Under the pieces are notes generated by a model. That model saw only the letters and a list, made by a program, of their open reading frames with translations. It was not told where the DNA came from and did no database searches. Below are positions 1 through 8,375 of a stretch of DNA of 64,000 nucleotides, piece after piece (position 1 is the stretch's first letter; the number at the start of each line of letters is the position of its first letter). The DNA comes from an uncultured Succinivibrionaceae bacterium. Its GTDB lineage: Bacteria > Pseudomonadota > Gammaproteobacteria > Enterobacterales > Succinivibrionaceae. Both the position numbers and the translations under genes were made by a program. Location: contig CALXYT010000007.1 in NCBI GenBank assembly GCA_944393045.1, forward strand, positions 1 to 64,000, written 5' to 3'.

Positions 1-28
1 GCGGGTTCGAGTCCCGTCCGTTCCGCCA
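1..28 (+). tRNA. tRNA-Asp, 3' end only
   Basis: The first 28 bases are the T arm, the 3' side of the acceptor stem, discriminator G and CCA of a tRNA. A 5-bp T stem encloses TTCGAGT, and the acceptor strand CCGTTCC is followed by G and an encoded CCA. The stretch matches the end of E. coli tRNA-Asp as I remember it. The anticodon lies outside the window, so the amino acid rests on that match. Confidence 0.85.
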
Positions 29-37
29 CTGATTTTG

Positions 38-90
38 GGTCTTGTTGAGCATTGCTTGACAAGACCTTTACTTTTTTGTAATTTTTTTTT
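38..90 (+). terminator. Rho-independent terminator after the tRNA gene
   Basis: A 13-bp stem (38-50 with 54-66, two G.T pairs, 3-base loop) starts GGTCTTG and ends CAAGACC. It is followed by a T-rich tract to about position 90. It stands ten bases after the tRNA CCA end and closes that transcript. Confidence 0.85.
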
Positions 91-148
91 ATCTTTTCAT
101 ATACAATCTTTCGTATAGTCTTTATTTATTCCTTTTTGGTTATTAATC

Positions 149-177
149 TTGCTTGATTTAAATCAATAACATAGAAT
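149..177 (+). promoter_or_regulatory. Predicted metY promoter overlapping a perfect FNR-type palindrome
   Basis: TTGATTTAAATCAA at 153-166 is a perfect inverted repeat and fits the FNR consensus TTGAT-N4-ATCAA at every position. It overlaps a possible -35 (TTGCTT, 149-154) that lies 17 bases before TAGAAT (172-177). With this -10 the box would sit inside the promoter, which suggests anaerobic repression. If a weaker -10 near 186-191 is used, the box lies close to the -41.5 position where FNR activates. The sign of regulation is therefore open. Confidence 0.6.
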
Positions 178-257
178 AATACTGTTATCAAAATTTTAAT
201 TAGTAATAATTTTAACTTTCATGTTATTTTGTTTTGTTACCTAAAAGAAGAATATAA

Positions 258-1529
258 ATGAACGATCAGACTATTGAAGTACATGGTGGATATCAAACTG
301 AGCAGACAACACATGCTGTTATTCCACCTATTTATCAAACAGTAGCATATGAATTTGACGATGCTCAACATGCGGCAGATTTATTTAATTTGGCAAAGCC
401 TGGTAATATATATTCACGTTTAATGAATCCTACATCTCAAGTACTTGAAGAACGATTAGCTATGCTTGAACAAGGTAAAGCTGCTATTGTTACCGCCTCG
501 GGTCAGGCTGCTATTACATATGCAATAACAAATATTACTAAATATGGCGATAATATTGTTTCAGTTCCTCAATTATATGGCGGTACATATACCTTACTTA
601 CTTCGTTATTACCTGAATACGGTGTTGAAGGCAGACTTGCTGATTCTGATCAAGTTGCAGATTTAGAAGCTAAAATTGATGAAAATACCAAGGCAATTTA
701 TTGTGAATCAATTGGCAATCCTGCAGCTAATATTGTGGATATTGAGGCATTAGCAGCTTTAGCCCATAAACATGGTATTCCGTTAATTGTGGATAATACC
801 GTTGCTTCCCCTGCTTTATGTAAACCAATTTTACACGGTGCAGATATAGTAGTTCATTCTCTTACTAAGTTCTGTGCTGGTCACGGCACTACACTTGGAG
901 GTGTTGTAGTCGATAGTGGTAAGTTTCCTTGGGCTAAATATCCTGAGAAATTCCCTCAGTTCTCAGTTCCTGAAAAGTCATATCATGGCGTAGTATATAA
1001 TGAGCAATTTGGTGACCTTTCTTATATTGCTCGTATTAGAACTGTTGCCATGAGAAATACTGGTGCAGTATTACCTGCTTTAAGCTCATTCTTAATTTTA
1101 ATGGGATTAGAAACTCTTTCTTTAAGAATGCAGCAACATGTAAAGAATACTTTTGCTATTGCTGATTATTTAAAAGCTCATCCAAAGGTTGCTTGGGTTA
1201 ATTGCGCTAAATATGAAGATAGTAAGTATCACGCCTTAGCCCAAAAATATACAAAGGGTACACAAAGTGGCTTACTTACCTTTGGTTTAAAGGGGGGCCT
1301 TGAGGATGGTATTAAATTCTTTGATTCCTTAAAGTTATTTAAACGAGTTGTTAATGTAGGTGATGCTAGATCTTGTTGCTGTCATCCAGCAAGTACAACC
1401 CATAGACAATTAACTGAAGAACAATTGATTGGTGCAGGTATTACACCAGAATTAATACGTTTAACAATTGGTATTGAAGATACTGAAGATTTAATCGCAG
1501 ATATTGAGCAGGCTTTAGCAAAGATCTAA
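258..1529 (+). CDS. metY: O-acetylhomoserine sulfhydrylase-type PLP enzyme (MetY)
   Basis: This 423-residue enzyme belongs to the Cys/Met-metabolism PLP family. Family members of this length condense O-acetyl-L-homoserine with sulfide to give homocysteine in the cytoplasm. The PLP lysine lies in HSLTKFCAGHGTTLGG near residue 204. The GHG and GKFPW elements after it are typical of O-acetylhomoserine sulfhydrylases rather than of cystathionine gamma-synthase. The upstream SxRLMNPT phosphate-binding segment is present. The gene stands alone between a tRNA terminator and its own terminator, behind a predicted FNR-box promoter. The ribosome site (AAGAAG) is weak. Methionine gamma-lyase activity is a less likely alternative. 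Confidence 0.88.
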   Translation: MNDQTIEVHGGYQTEQTTHAVIPPIYQTVAYEFDDAQHAADLFNLAKPGNIYSRLMNPTSQVLEERLAMLEQGKAAIVTASGQAAITYAITNITKYGDNIVSVPQLYGGTYTLLTSLLPEYGVEGRLADSDQVADLEAKIDENTKAIYCESIGNPAANIVDIEALAALAHKHGIPLIVDNTVASPALCKPILHGADIVVHSLTKFCAGHGTTLGGVVVDSGKFPWAKYPEKFPQFSVPEKSYHGVVYNEQFGDLSYIARIRTVAMRNTGAVLPALSSFLILMGLETLSLRMQQHVKNTFAIADYLKAHPKVAWVNCAKYEDSKYHALAQKYTKGTQSGLLTFGLKGGLEDGIKFFDSLKLFKRVVNVGDARSCCCHPASTTHRQLTEEQLIGAGITPELIRLTIGIEDTEDLIADIEQALAKI

Positions 1530-1554
1530 ATTTGTAACTGTTTAATTTATTCTT

Positions 1555-1600
1555 AAGGGGAAAACTATTGATGTTATCGTAGTATTTCCCCTTTATTTTT
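1555..1600 (+). terminator. Terminator after metY
   Basis: AAGGGGAAA (1555-1563) pairs with TTTCCCCTT (1585-1593), and a T-rich run follows. It ends the metY transcript. The converging minus-strand gene ends exactly here, but the U tract on that side is poor. Confidence 0.75.
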
Positions 1601-2220
1601 TAGGCAAAGTCTGTTAAGAAAGTTGTATCTAATTTAACAACTTGGCAATTGGCAATATTTTTACCTTTACCTTGTGATAAAAAAAGTTCCATAAGTTTTT
1701 TATTAGATTTATCAGGATTATTTAGTAAAAGTATTAATCCCTCAATAAATTGCCCATGTGAAAAAACACAAATGTTTTCATATGGAAGAGCTGATAATTT
1801 TTTTAGTGTAATCTTAATTCTTGCTAAAAATTCGGAAAATGATTCAGCATTTTTACCATCTGAATAGTTAGGGTCTAAGCGTTCCCAGTATTGTTTTACA
1901 AGAGGTAAACGATCTTGTACTGTAGTGTTTGCACAGTGATCATGATTTAAATAAGTAAATTCATGTATACAATCCCACTCTTGGATTATTGCCCCTTGAT
2001 TTAAGTTAATTAAAGGAAGAGCTGTTTCATAAGTTCTTACAAAACTTGAGTAACAAATAAAGTCAATTTTATTAGGAAATTTAGTTACTAATTCTTTAGC
2101 CTGATTCATACCTTCTTCTGTAAGATGATTATCTTTAGGAGAGAAAGTTTTTTCACCAGCATTCGCTTTTGACTGAGCGTGTCTTATTAGATAAATATTT
2201 TTGTTTTTTAATCTGTTCAT
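1600..2220 (-). CDS. Histidine phosphatase family protein
   Basis: This 206-residue protein belongs to the phosphoglycerate mutase-like histidine phosphatase superfamily. The catalytic RHG-type motif appears as LIRHAQSKAN near residues 11-20, so Ala replaces the usual Gly. The second catalytic histidine is in VFSHGQF around residue 152. SSFVRTYETA supplies the phosphate-pocket arginine. There is no signal peptide, so it is probably a cytoplasmic small-molecule phosphatase of unknown substrate. It converges on metY and diverges from the prenyltransferase gene. It could be a broad-specificity sugar or nucleotide phosphatase; the substrate cannot be read from sequence. Confidence 0.8.
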   Translation of the reverse strand: MNRLKNKNIYLIRHAQSKANAGEKTFSPKDNHLTEEGMNQAKELVTKFPNKIDFICYSSFVRTYETALPLINLNQGAIIQEWDCIHEFTYLNHDHCANTTVQDRLPLVKQYWERLDPNYSDGKNAESFSEFLARIKITLKKLSALPYENICVFSHGQFIEGLILLLNNPDKSNKKLMELFLSQGKGKNIANCQVVKLDTTFLTDFA

Positions 2221-2314
2221 TTGTGTTATAAAGAAAACATAAAGTACATAGTTTAATTTATTATGTCACACATTTGGTGAAATGCAATATATTAAAATTT
2301 GAGAGTGTTTAGTT

Positions 2315-3322
2315 ATGGTTGTGATGTCACTCAATGCGCAGAGTGAGCATTTACAAAATGTTTCACGTACTTTTGCTTTAACAATACCTGTTTTACCAAA
2401 GCAACTTATGGATTGGGTTGGTAATGCATATTTGTTATGTAGAATAGCTGATACTATTGAAGATGATCCATCTTTATCTTCAGAATTAAAAGCTAAGCAT
2501 TTAGATAAATTTATTCAAACGCTTACTGATGCTACTTTAATTGACTCATGGTCGGATGAGATTTTCAATTTACTTAAAAGTACAGCTAAACCTAAAGAAG
2601 CTAAATTATTAAAAGATATTCCTGCTGTATTAGGTAGATATTATTCATACCCAGAGGATGTAAGAGCTATTTTGCGTCATGGTGTTGAGATTATGTGTAA
2701 AGGTATGGCTCAATTTAAGAGATGGGATAATATTTCATCTATCGATGATGTTGATCAATACTGTTATAGTGTAGCAGGGGTAGTAGGAGAAATACTTGTT
2801 CATTTATTTGCTGTGTATTCCCCAAAAATCAAAACTAAGCTTGAAAAACTATTACCTTTAGCAGTTTCTTTTGGGGAAGGGTTGCAATTAACTAATATTC
2901 TTAAAGATGTTTGGGATGATGCGGCAAGAGGTGTTAAGTGGTTACCTTTAGATTATTCTTCAGAAGAAGGTAAGATACAAACAACTAGAAACTATGTTAG
3001 TATCGCCTATGGTCATGTATTGCAAGCATGTGAGTTTATTTATATGCTACCACGTACTGAACCAAGAATTAGATCTTTCTGTTTATTAGCTAATGCTATG
3101 GCTGTATTAACGCTTAAAAATATTTATAAGAACCCTTTATTTAAGAGTGCTTGTGAGATAAAAATCACCAGGAAGGACGTTAAGAAAGTAATTGCAGAAA
3201 CAAACGTTTTATTGTACACTAATTGGGGTTTAAAGTTGCTTTTTGCACATTATGCTGAAAAGGATATGCAGTATAAAATGCGAGATGCAATGGTATTACG
3301 TAATAAGGTTAGTTATTGGTAA
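2315..3322 (+). CDS. Squalene/phytoene synthase family protein, squalene-synthase type
   Basis: This is a 335-residue head-to-head prenyltransferase. The first aspartate-rich motif is RIADTIEDDP near residue 48, and the second is NILKDVWDDAARG near residue 199. YCYSVAGVVGE lies between them. These match squalene synthase (two farnesyl diphosphates to squalene) better than phytoene synthase. The ATG at 2315 is followed in frame by another at 2324, and the ribosome site favours neither. DsbA follows after 15 bases, so the two may be cotranscribed. No hopanoid, carotenoid or squalene-cyclase gene is in the window, so the end product is unknown. Confidence 0.8.
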   Translation: MVVMSLNAQSEHLQNVSRTFALTIPVLPKQLMDWVGNAYLLCRIADTIEDDPSLSSELKAKHLDKFIQTLTDATLIDSWSDEIFNLLKSTAKPKEAKLLKDIPAVLGRYYSYPEDVRAILRHGVEIMCKGMAQFKRWDNISSIDDVDQYCYSVAGVVGEILVHLFAVYSPKIKTKLEKLLPLAVSFGEGLQLTNILKDVWDDAARGVKWLPLDYSSEEGKIQTTRNYVSIAYGHVLQACEFIYMLPRTEPRIRSFCLLANAMAVLTLKNIYKNPLFKSACEIKITRKDVKKVIAETNVLLYTNWGLKLLFAHYAEKDMQYKMRDAMVLRNKVSYW

Positions 3323-3337
3323 AGGGATTGGATTTCA

Positions 3338-4039
3338 ATGAAAAAAATCTCTAAGACACTTCTTTGTGCCCTTTTTATGTCTGCAATTGTGGTTGCTTCA
3401 TCTAGTTACGCAGCATCTATTAACGATGCAGAAATTATTAATACTCCACAAGAGTTAATTGCAAAATCATCAGAAATTACCACAGAATTTAAAGAAGGTG
3501 TTCATTATAAGGTTGTAGACGGTGCTACACTGTCTGATAAGAAAGAAGTTCGTGAGTTCTTTTCATTTTTCTGTGGACATTGTTATCATTTTTACTCTTA
3601 TATTAGTTTAATGCAGTTAGCTTTACCAAAAGATGTTGCTTTTGTGGGTAATCCTGTGCATTACTTAGGTGGTCCTATGGGGATTAAAACCATGAAAGCC
3701 TATGCTACTGCCGTAAGTTTACAAGTTACCGAGCAGTTTGTATCTGCACTTAATAAAAAGATTTTTGAAGAGAATAAGATTCCTCAAAATGAAGATGATT
3801 TAGCAACTGTTTTTGAAGAAATAGGAATTCCGAAGCATAAATTTTTAGCTCAATATAATTCATTCCCTGTGAATAATATGGCTAATCAGTATAAGCAAAA
3901 AACTGAAGATGCTAAGATTCAAGGTGTTCCATCAGTTGTTGTTAATAATAAATATCAGATTGTAACAGGTTCTGTGAAAGGCGAAGCAGAGTATTATGCT
4001 CTAGTTACTTATTTGTTGAATAAAGATGATAAAAAGTAG
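3338..4039 (+). CDS. dsbA: Thiol:disulfide interchange protein DsbA
   Basis: This 233-residue periplasmic oxidase has a clear signal peptide (KKISK, a hydrophobic stretch, cleavage after SSYA). The thioredoxin-fold active site is FFCGHCYHF near residue 79. CGHC replaces the CPHC of E. coli DsbA and is the dipeptide found in protein disulfide isomerase, which may shift the redox potential. The cis-proline loop is GVPSVVVN around residue 195. It introduces disulfides into exported proteins. As in E. coli, a LPLAT acyltransferase gene lies just downstream. A strong terminator follows, so that gene is a separate unit. Confidence 0.9.
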   Translation: MKKISKTLLCALFMSAIVVASSSYAASINDAEIINTPQELIAKSSEITTEFKEGVHYKVVDGATLSDKKEVREFFSFFCGHCYHFYSYISLMQLALPKDVAFVGNPVHYLGGPMGIKTMKAYATAVSLQVTEQFVSALNKKIFEENKIPQNEDDLATVFEEIGIPKHKFLAQYNSFPVNNMANQYKQKTEDAKIQGVPSVVVNNKYQIVTGSVKGEAEYYALVTYLLNKDDKK

Positions 4040-4075
4040 TAAACAAGATTGATTATATAATCATAGTTTTAAGTC

Positions 4076-4104
4076 AAAAAGGAAAGGTAACTTTCCTTTT
4101 TTTT
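4076..4104 (+). terminator. Rho-independent terminator after dsbA
   Basis: GGAAAG (4081-4086) and CTTTCC (4091-4096) enclose a GTAA loop. Five A residues precede the stem and eight T residues follow it. This is a strong terminator. Confidence 0.9.
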
Positions 4105-4166
4105 GTGCTTTAGCAAAGTGTTATTACCAAATGAACTATATTAGAAGCAAGTATTAATTGGAAATA

Positions 4167-4196
4167 TTGTTACTTTATTTTATCGGTAATTATGCT
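4167..4196 (+). promoter_or_regulatory. Possible promoter of the acyltransferase gene
   Basis: TTGTTA (4167-4172) and TATGCT (4191-4196) are 18 bases apart, about 100 bases before the start codon. The match to a sigma-70 promoter is moderate. Confidence 0.4.
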
Positions 4197-4295
4197 TTAA
4201 CACTTTAAGAAACAAAAAATTTTCCCTTCTAAAACTAAAAAATGCAAAAAGCAAATTACTATTTTATAATAGTAACTAATATTTGAGGGAAGGAT

Positions 4296-5189
4296 ATGCT
4301 CAGTTTTTTACCATCTATTGTTTTATTTTTCATAAATCTTGTAATTATTGGTTTATCTACAGTTTTAATAAGTTTGATTTTAACTTTGGTAGCTTTGATT
4401 CGCCTGTTATGTTTTGGGGTGGGGCGTAGTTTTTTTGCCATCATATCAAGTTTCTTTTTTAGAATTTGGCTTGATAGTATTTCATTTTCTATTGCTGTAA
4501 CTAATAAAGTTGATTGGCATATTACTAAAAACTTTAAAGGTGATAAGAAAAAATCGTATATTGTTGTAAGCAATCACGTAAGCTGGCTTGATACTTTTAT
4601 GGTAATAGTTTTATTACATAAAGAAATCCCAGTACCTAAGTTTTTTATGAAAAATTCCCTAAAGTATATTCCCTTTGCTGGACAAGCTTGCTGGGCCTTA
4701 GATATGCCTTTTTTACATCGTTATAGCTCTAAGTATTTATTGACTCATCCTGAGGCAAGAACAAAGGATATTGAAACAACTAAAAAAGCTTGTGCTAAAT
4801 TTAAAGGTATTCCTACTACTATGGTAAATTTTGTGGAAGGAACAAGAGCTACCCCTGAAAAAATTGCTTCATCTAAAAGTCCATATCAGAATTTATTAAC
4901 TCCCAAAACCATGAGTTTATCACTGGCGATTGAAAATTTAGGTGAGCAGTTTGACACCATTATCGATTTAACACTTTTTTACCCTGATAATAATACTGAT
5001 GCTTTTAAAGATATGTTGTTTGGTAGACTTAAAAGAGTTTATGCTCAAGCTAATGAGGTAAAAATTACTGATGACTTAAGAGGGAATTATCTGCATGATA
5101 AAGCTTTTAAACGTAATTTTACTTTATGGTTAAAAGAGCTATGGAATAAGAAGGACGCTATAATTAATAACTTTAAAGCTGATTTGTAA
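4296..5189 (+). CDS. LPLAT-family acyltransferase, YihG-like
   Basis: This 297-residue membrane protein has a long N-terminal hydrophobic segment followed by a 1-acylglycerol-phosphate acyltransferase domain. The catalytic HX4D block is SNHVSWLDT near residues 92-100, and the glycerophosphate-binding block is VEGTRATP near residue 183. Its place next to dsbA matches E. coli yihG, a lysophospholipid acyltransferase. It probably acylates a lysophospholipid at the inner membrane. The start is preceded by GAGGGAAGGAT, a good ribosome site. No terminator is obvious in the 240 bases after it. Confidence 0.8.
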   Translation: MLSFLPSIVLFFINLVIIGLSTVLISLILTLVALIRLLCFGVGRSFFAIISSFFFRIWLDSISFSIAVTNKVDWHITKNFKGDKKKSYIVVSNHVSWLDTFMVIVLLHKEIPVPKFFMKNSLKYIPFAGQACWALDMPFLHRYSSKYLLTHPEARTKDIETTKKACAKFKGIPTTMVNFVEGTRATPEKIASSKSPYQNLLTPKTMSLSLAIENLGEQFDTIIDLTLFYPDNNTDAFKDMLFGRLKRVYAQANEVKITDDLRGNYLHDKAFKRNFTLWLKELWNKKDAIINNFKADL

Positions 5190-5432
5190 ATTGCTTTAGG
5201 TAAATTCTAATTTGTAATAGTAATAACAATAACTGCAAAAGAGTTTTTTATCGATAGGGTGGTATTCTTATAAAAGTTTTGTGTAAAGATTTTCAAATAG
5301 GTTTTATTCTTAATATTTTCAAAAATATTTTATTAAAAATGTATTATCTTTATTTCATTGATGTAAAATAGAAAATGATAAGAATTTTTTATAGTTTGCC
5401 TAAGTGGCATCGTTACAATGGTGGAAAATAAA

Positions 5433-6362
5433 ATGCCTGTAAAAGCAACAACTAAGTATATATGGTTCAATGGTGAACTCGTACCTTGGGAAAATGCCAA
5501 GGTTCATGTTATGACACATGCTCTTCATTATGGTACATCTGTGTTTGAAGGAATGAGAGCGTATGATACCCCTAATGGAACAGTTATTTTTAGATTAAAA
5601 GATCATATGCAACGTTTAATCAATTCAGGTCACATTTACCGAATTGAAATTCCTTATACTGTACAAGAACTATGTGATGCATGTTGTAAGACTGTAAAGG
5701 AAAATGGCTTAAAGTCTGGTTATATTCGTCCTTTAGCTTTTATTGGTGATGTAGGTTTAGGTGTAAAGCCCCCAAAGGATGCCAAGATTGAAGTTATGAT
5801 TGGTGTTGTACCTTGGGGAGCTTATCTAGGTGAAGAAGGTATGAAGAAAGGTGTTAGCGTAGGTGTTTCTTCATGGCATAGATTAGCACCAAACACCATT
5901 CCAACTGGTGCAAAGGCTGGTGGTAATTACTTATCTTCACTTTTAATTTCTAATGAAGCTAAGCAACATGGTTATACTGAAGGTATAGCTTTAGATATTC
6001 ATGGTTATTTAGCTGAAGGCTCTGGGGAAAATATTTTCTTAGTTAAGGACGGCGTATTATATACCGCACCTATTACTTGTAGTATTCTTCCTGGTATTAC
6101 TCGTGATGTTATTATGAAATTAGCAACTGAGTTAGGTTATCAGGTAAGAGAAGAAAGAATTCCAAGAGAAGCTTTATATTTAGCAGATGAAATTTTTATG
6201 ACAGGTTCTGCTGCTGAAATCACTCCTGTACGTGAAGTTGATGGCTTTATTGTTGGTTGTGGTGAACGTGGTGAAGTTACTGAAAAACTTCAAAAAGCTT
6301 TCTTCGGTTTGTTTGATGGAACAACTAAAGATAAGTGGAATTGGTTATATCCAATAAATTAA
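5433..6362 (+). CDS. ilvE: Branched-chain amino acid aminotransferase IlvE
   Basis: This class IV PLP aminotransferase performs the last step of valine, leucine and isoleucine synthesis. E. coli-like landmarks run in order: YIWFNGELVPW at the N-terminus, HALHYGTSVFEG, the PLP lysine in TGAKAGGNYLSS, the EGSGENIF loop, and MTGSAAEITPV near the C-terminus. I place the start at 5433, giving 309 residues. GGTGG lies about eight bases upstream, and the product then begins where E. coli IlvE does. An in-frame ATG at 5418 has no ribosome site. It heads an ilvE-ilvD-ilvA cluster like that of enteric bacteria, but no acetohydroxyacid synthase gene is next to it. Confidence 0.92.
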   Translation: MPVKATTKYIWFNGELVPWENAKVHVMTHALHYGTSVFEGMRAYDTPNGTVIFRLKDHMQRLINSGHIYRIEIPYTVQELCDACCKTVKENGLKSGYIRPLAFIGDVGLGVKPPKDAKIEVMIGVVPWGAYLGEEGMKKGVSVGVSSWHRLAPNTIPTGAKAGGNYLSSLLISNEAKQHGYTEGIALDIHGYLAEGSGENIFLVKDGVLYTAPITCSILPGITRDVIMKLATELGYQVREERIPREALYLADEIFMTGSAAEITPVREVDGFIVGCGERGEVTEKLQKAFFGLFDGTTKDKWNWLYPIN

Positions 6363-6399
6363 GCTTAATAAAAAGCTTTTAAGATAGTATGTTTTTTGT

Positions 6400-6440
6400 A
6401 ACCAAAAGCCATAAAAAAGAAGTAAGGCTTTTGGTTTTTA
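6400..6440 (+). terminator. Terminator between ilvE and ilvD
   Basis: AACCAAAAGCC (6400-6410) pairs perfectly with GGCTTTTGGTT (6426-6436), and three more Ts follow. The 11-bp hairpin sits between two genes of one pathway. It should reduce read-through from ilvE into ilvD or act as a 3' end-processing structure. Confidence 0.7.
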
Positions 6441-6474
6441 TGTTTAAAGAGTTTTAAATACGTGGGAGTTTCAA

Positions 6475-8322
6475 ATGCCTAAGTATCGTTCAGCGGTTAC
6501 TACAGAAGGTCGTAATATGGCTGGTGCTCGTGCTTTGTGGCGAGCAACAGGTGTTAAAGATGGCGATTTTGGTAAACCAATTATTGCTGTAGCAAATTCA
6601 TTTACTCAGTTTGTACCTGGTCATGTTCATTTACACGATATTGGTCAGTTAGTAGTTAAAGAAATTGAAAAAGCAGGTGGTATTGCAAAGGAATTTAATA
6701 CTATTGCTGTTGATGATGGTATTGCAATGGGCCATTCAGGCATGCTTTATTCATTACCAAGTCGTGAAATAATTGCTGATAGTGTTGAGTATATGTGTAA
6801 TGCTCACAAAGCTGATGCTTTAGTGTGTATTTCTAACTGTGATAAAGTAACACCAGGTATGTTATTGGCAGCTATGCGTTTGAATATACCAACTATTTTT
6901 GTATCTGGCGGTCCTATGGAAGCTGGTAAGGTTGATAAACCAATAGCAGGTCATAGCAAATTAGACTTAATTGACGTAATGGTTATGGCTGCTGATAAGC
7001 ATATTTCTGATGAAGAAATTAATACAGCAGAAAACTTTGGGTGTCCAACTTGTGGTTCATGCTCTGGTATGTTTACTGCTAATTCTATGAACTGTTTAAC
7101 TGAGGCATTAGGTTTATCTCAACCTGGTAACGGTTCTTTATTGGCAACCCATATTTTTAGACGTGAATTGTTTGTTAATGCTGCTAAGCGTATTGTTGCT
7201 ATGGCTAAAGATTATTATGAAAATAATAATGAAGCTGTATTACCTAGAAGCATTGCAACTAAAGAAGCTTTTGAAAATGCTATGTCTTTAGATATTGCAA
7301 TGGGTGGTTCAACTAATACTGTATTACATTTATTAGCAGTAGCACAAGAAGCTGAAGTCGATTTTACTATGAGTGACATTGATAGATTATCTAGAAAGGT
7401 TCCTCATTTATGTAAAGTTGCTCCATCAACTGCAATCTACCATATGGAGGATGTACATAGAGCTGGTGGCGTAATGGCAATTTTAGCTCAGCTTGATAAT
7501 TTAGGTTTAATCAATCAAAATACTCATACTTGCTTAGGTTTAACTATGAAAGAACAACTTGATAAGTATGACGTGTTAAGAACTAAGTCTGAAGAAGTAT
7601 TAAATCTATATAAAGCAGCTCCTGGTGGTGTTGTAAGTCTATCTCCATTTAGTCAAAGCAAGACGTATGATTCACTTGATTTAGATCGTGTAAATGGTTG
7701 TATTAGAGATTATGATCATGCTTATAGTACTGATGGTGGTTTAGCAGTTCTTTATGGTAACTTAGCTGAAAAGGGATGTATCGTCAAGACCGCAGGTGTT
7801 GATTCATCTATATTAAAGTTTAGAGGTCCTGCTCGTGTATTTGAAAGTCAAGAAGATGCTGTAACTGCAATCCTTGGTGGCCAAATTGTAAAGGGTGATG
7901 TAGTTATTATTCGTTACGAAGGTCCAAAGGGTGGTCCTGGTATGCAGGAAATGTTATATCCAACTTCTTACTTAAAGTCCATGGGCTTAGGTAAGGAATG
8001 TGCGTTAATAACTGATGGTCGTTTCTCAGGTGGTACTAGTGGTTTATCAATTGGACACGCTTCTCCTGAAGCTGCTAATGGTGGTAATATTGGTTTAATC
8101 AATGAAGGTGATATGATTAACATTGATATTCCAAATAGAGCTATTAGTATTGAAGTTTCAGATGAAACATTAACTCAAAGAAGAGCAGAAATGGAAGCCA
8201 AAGGTGATAAAGCCTGGAAGCCTTTAACTCGTAAGAGAGATATTTCTTTTGCTTTAAGAGCATATGCTGCTTTAGCATCAAGTGCCGATAAAGGTGGCGC
8301 AAGAGATAAATCTAAGTTGTAA
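6475..8322 (+). CDS. ilvD: Dihydroxy-acid dehydratase IlvD
   Basis: This 615-residue iron-sulfur dehydratase converts dihydroxy-acid intermediates to the 2-oxo acids used by IlvE. The cluster cysteines are in [11 protein letters not shown] (around residue 122) and [12 protein letters not shown] (around residue 195). The C-terminal block [14 protein letters not shown] is intact. The length equals that of E. coli IlvD (616). The cluster is oxygen-sensitive in this family. The ribosome site is GTGGGAG. The gene follows the ilvE terminator and precedes ilvA, as in the enteric ilvGMEDA operon. Confidence 0.95.
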   Translation: MPKYRSAVTTEGRNMAGARALWRATGVKDGDFGKPIIAVANSFTQFVPGHVHLHDIGQLVVKEIEKAGGIAKEFNTIAVDDGIAMGHSGMLYSLPSREIIADSVEYMCNAHKADALVCISNCDKVTPGMLLAAMRLNIPTIFVSGGPMEAGKVDKPIAGHSKLDLIDVMVMAADKHISDEEINTAENFGCPTCGSCSGMFTANSMNCLTEALGLSQPGNGSLLATHIFRRELFVNAAKRIVAMAKDYYENNNEAVLPRSIATKEAFENAMSLDIAMGGSTNTVLHLLAVAQEAEVDFTMSDIDRLSRKVPHLCKVAPSTAIYHMEDVHRAGGVMAILAQLDNLGLINQNTHTCLGLTMKEQLDKYDVLRTKSEEVLNLYKAAPGGVVSLSPFSQSKTYDSLDLDRVNGCIRDYDHAYSTDGGLAVLYGNLAEKGCIVKTAGVDSSILKFRGPARVFESQEDAVTAILGGQIVKGDVVIIRYEGPKGGPGMQEMLYPTSYLKSMGLGKECALITDGRFSGGTSGLSIGHASPEAANGGNIGLINEGDMINIDIPNRAISIEVSDETLTQRRAEMEAKGDKAWKPLTRKRDISFALRAYAALASSADKGGARDKSKL

Positions 8323-8337
8323 TATTTATGCAGTATA

Positions 8338-8357
8338 GGATCTATGTTAATAGATCC
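8338..8357 (+). other. Hairpin between ilvD and ilvA
   Basis: GGATCTAT (8338-8345) and ATAGATCC (8350-8357) form a perfect 8-bp stem with a four-base loop. Only CTTT follows, so it is a weak terminator at most. It may stabilise or process the mRNA between ilvD and ilvA. Confidence 0.5.
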
Positions 8358-8375
8358 CTTTAAGTGGTGAGAAGT

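Noticed and set aside
4259-4573. 104-codon minus-strand frame antisense to the acyltransferase gene
   Set aside because: It overlaps a membrane-protein gene with clear motifs and shows no protein features of its own.
5190-5432. Leader peptide and attenuator before ilvE
   Set aside because: I found neither a short frame rich in Ile, Leu or Val codons nor a terminator in this gap.
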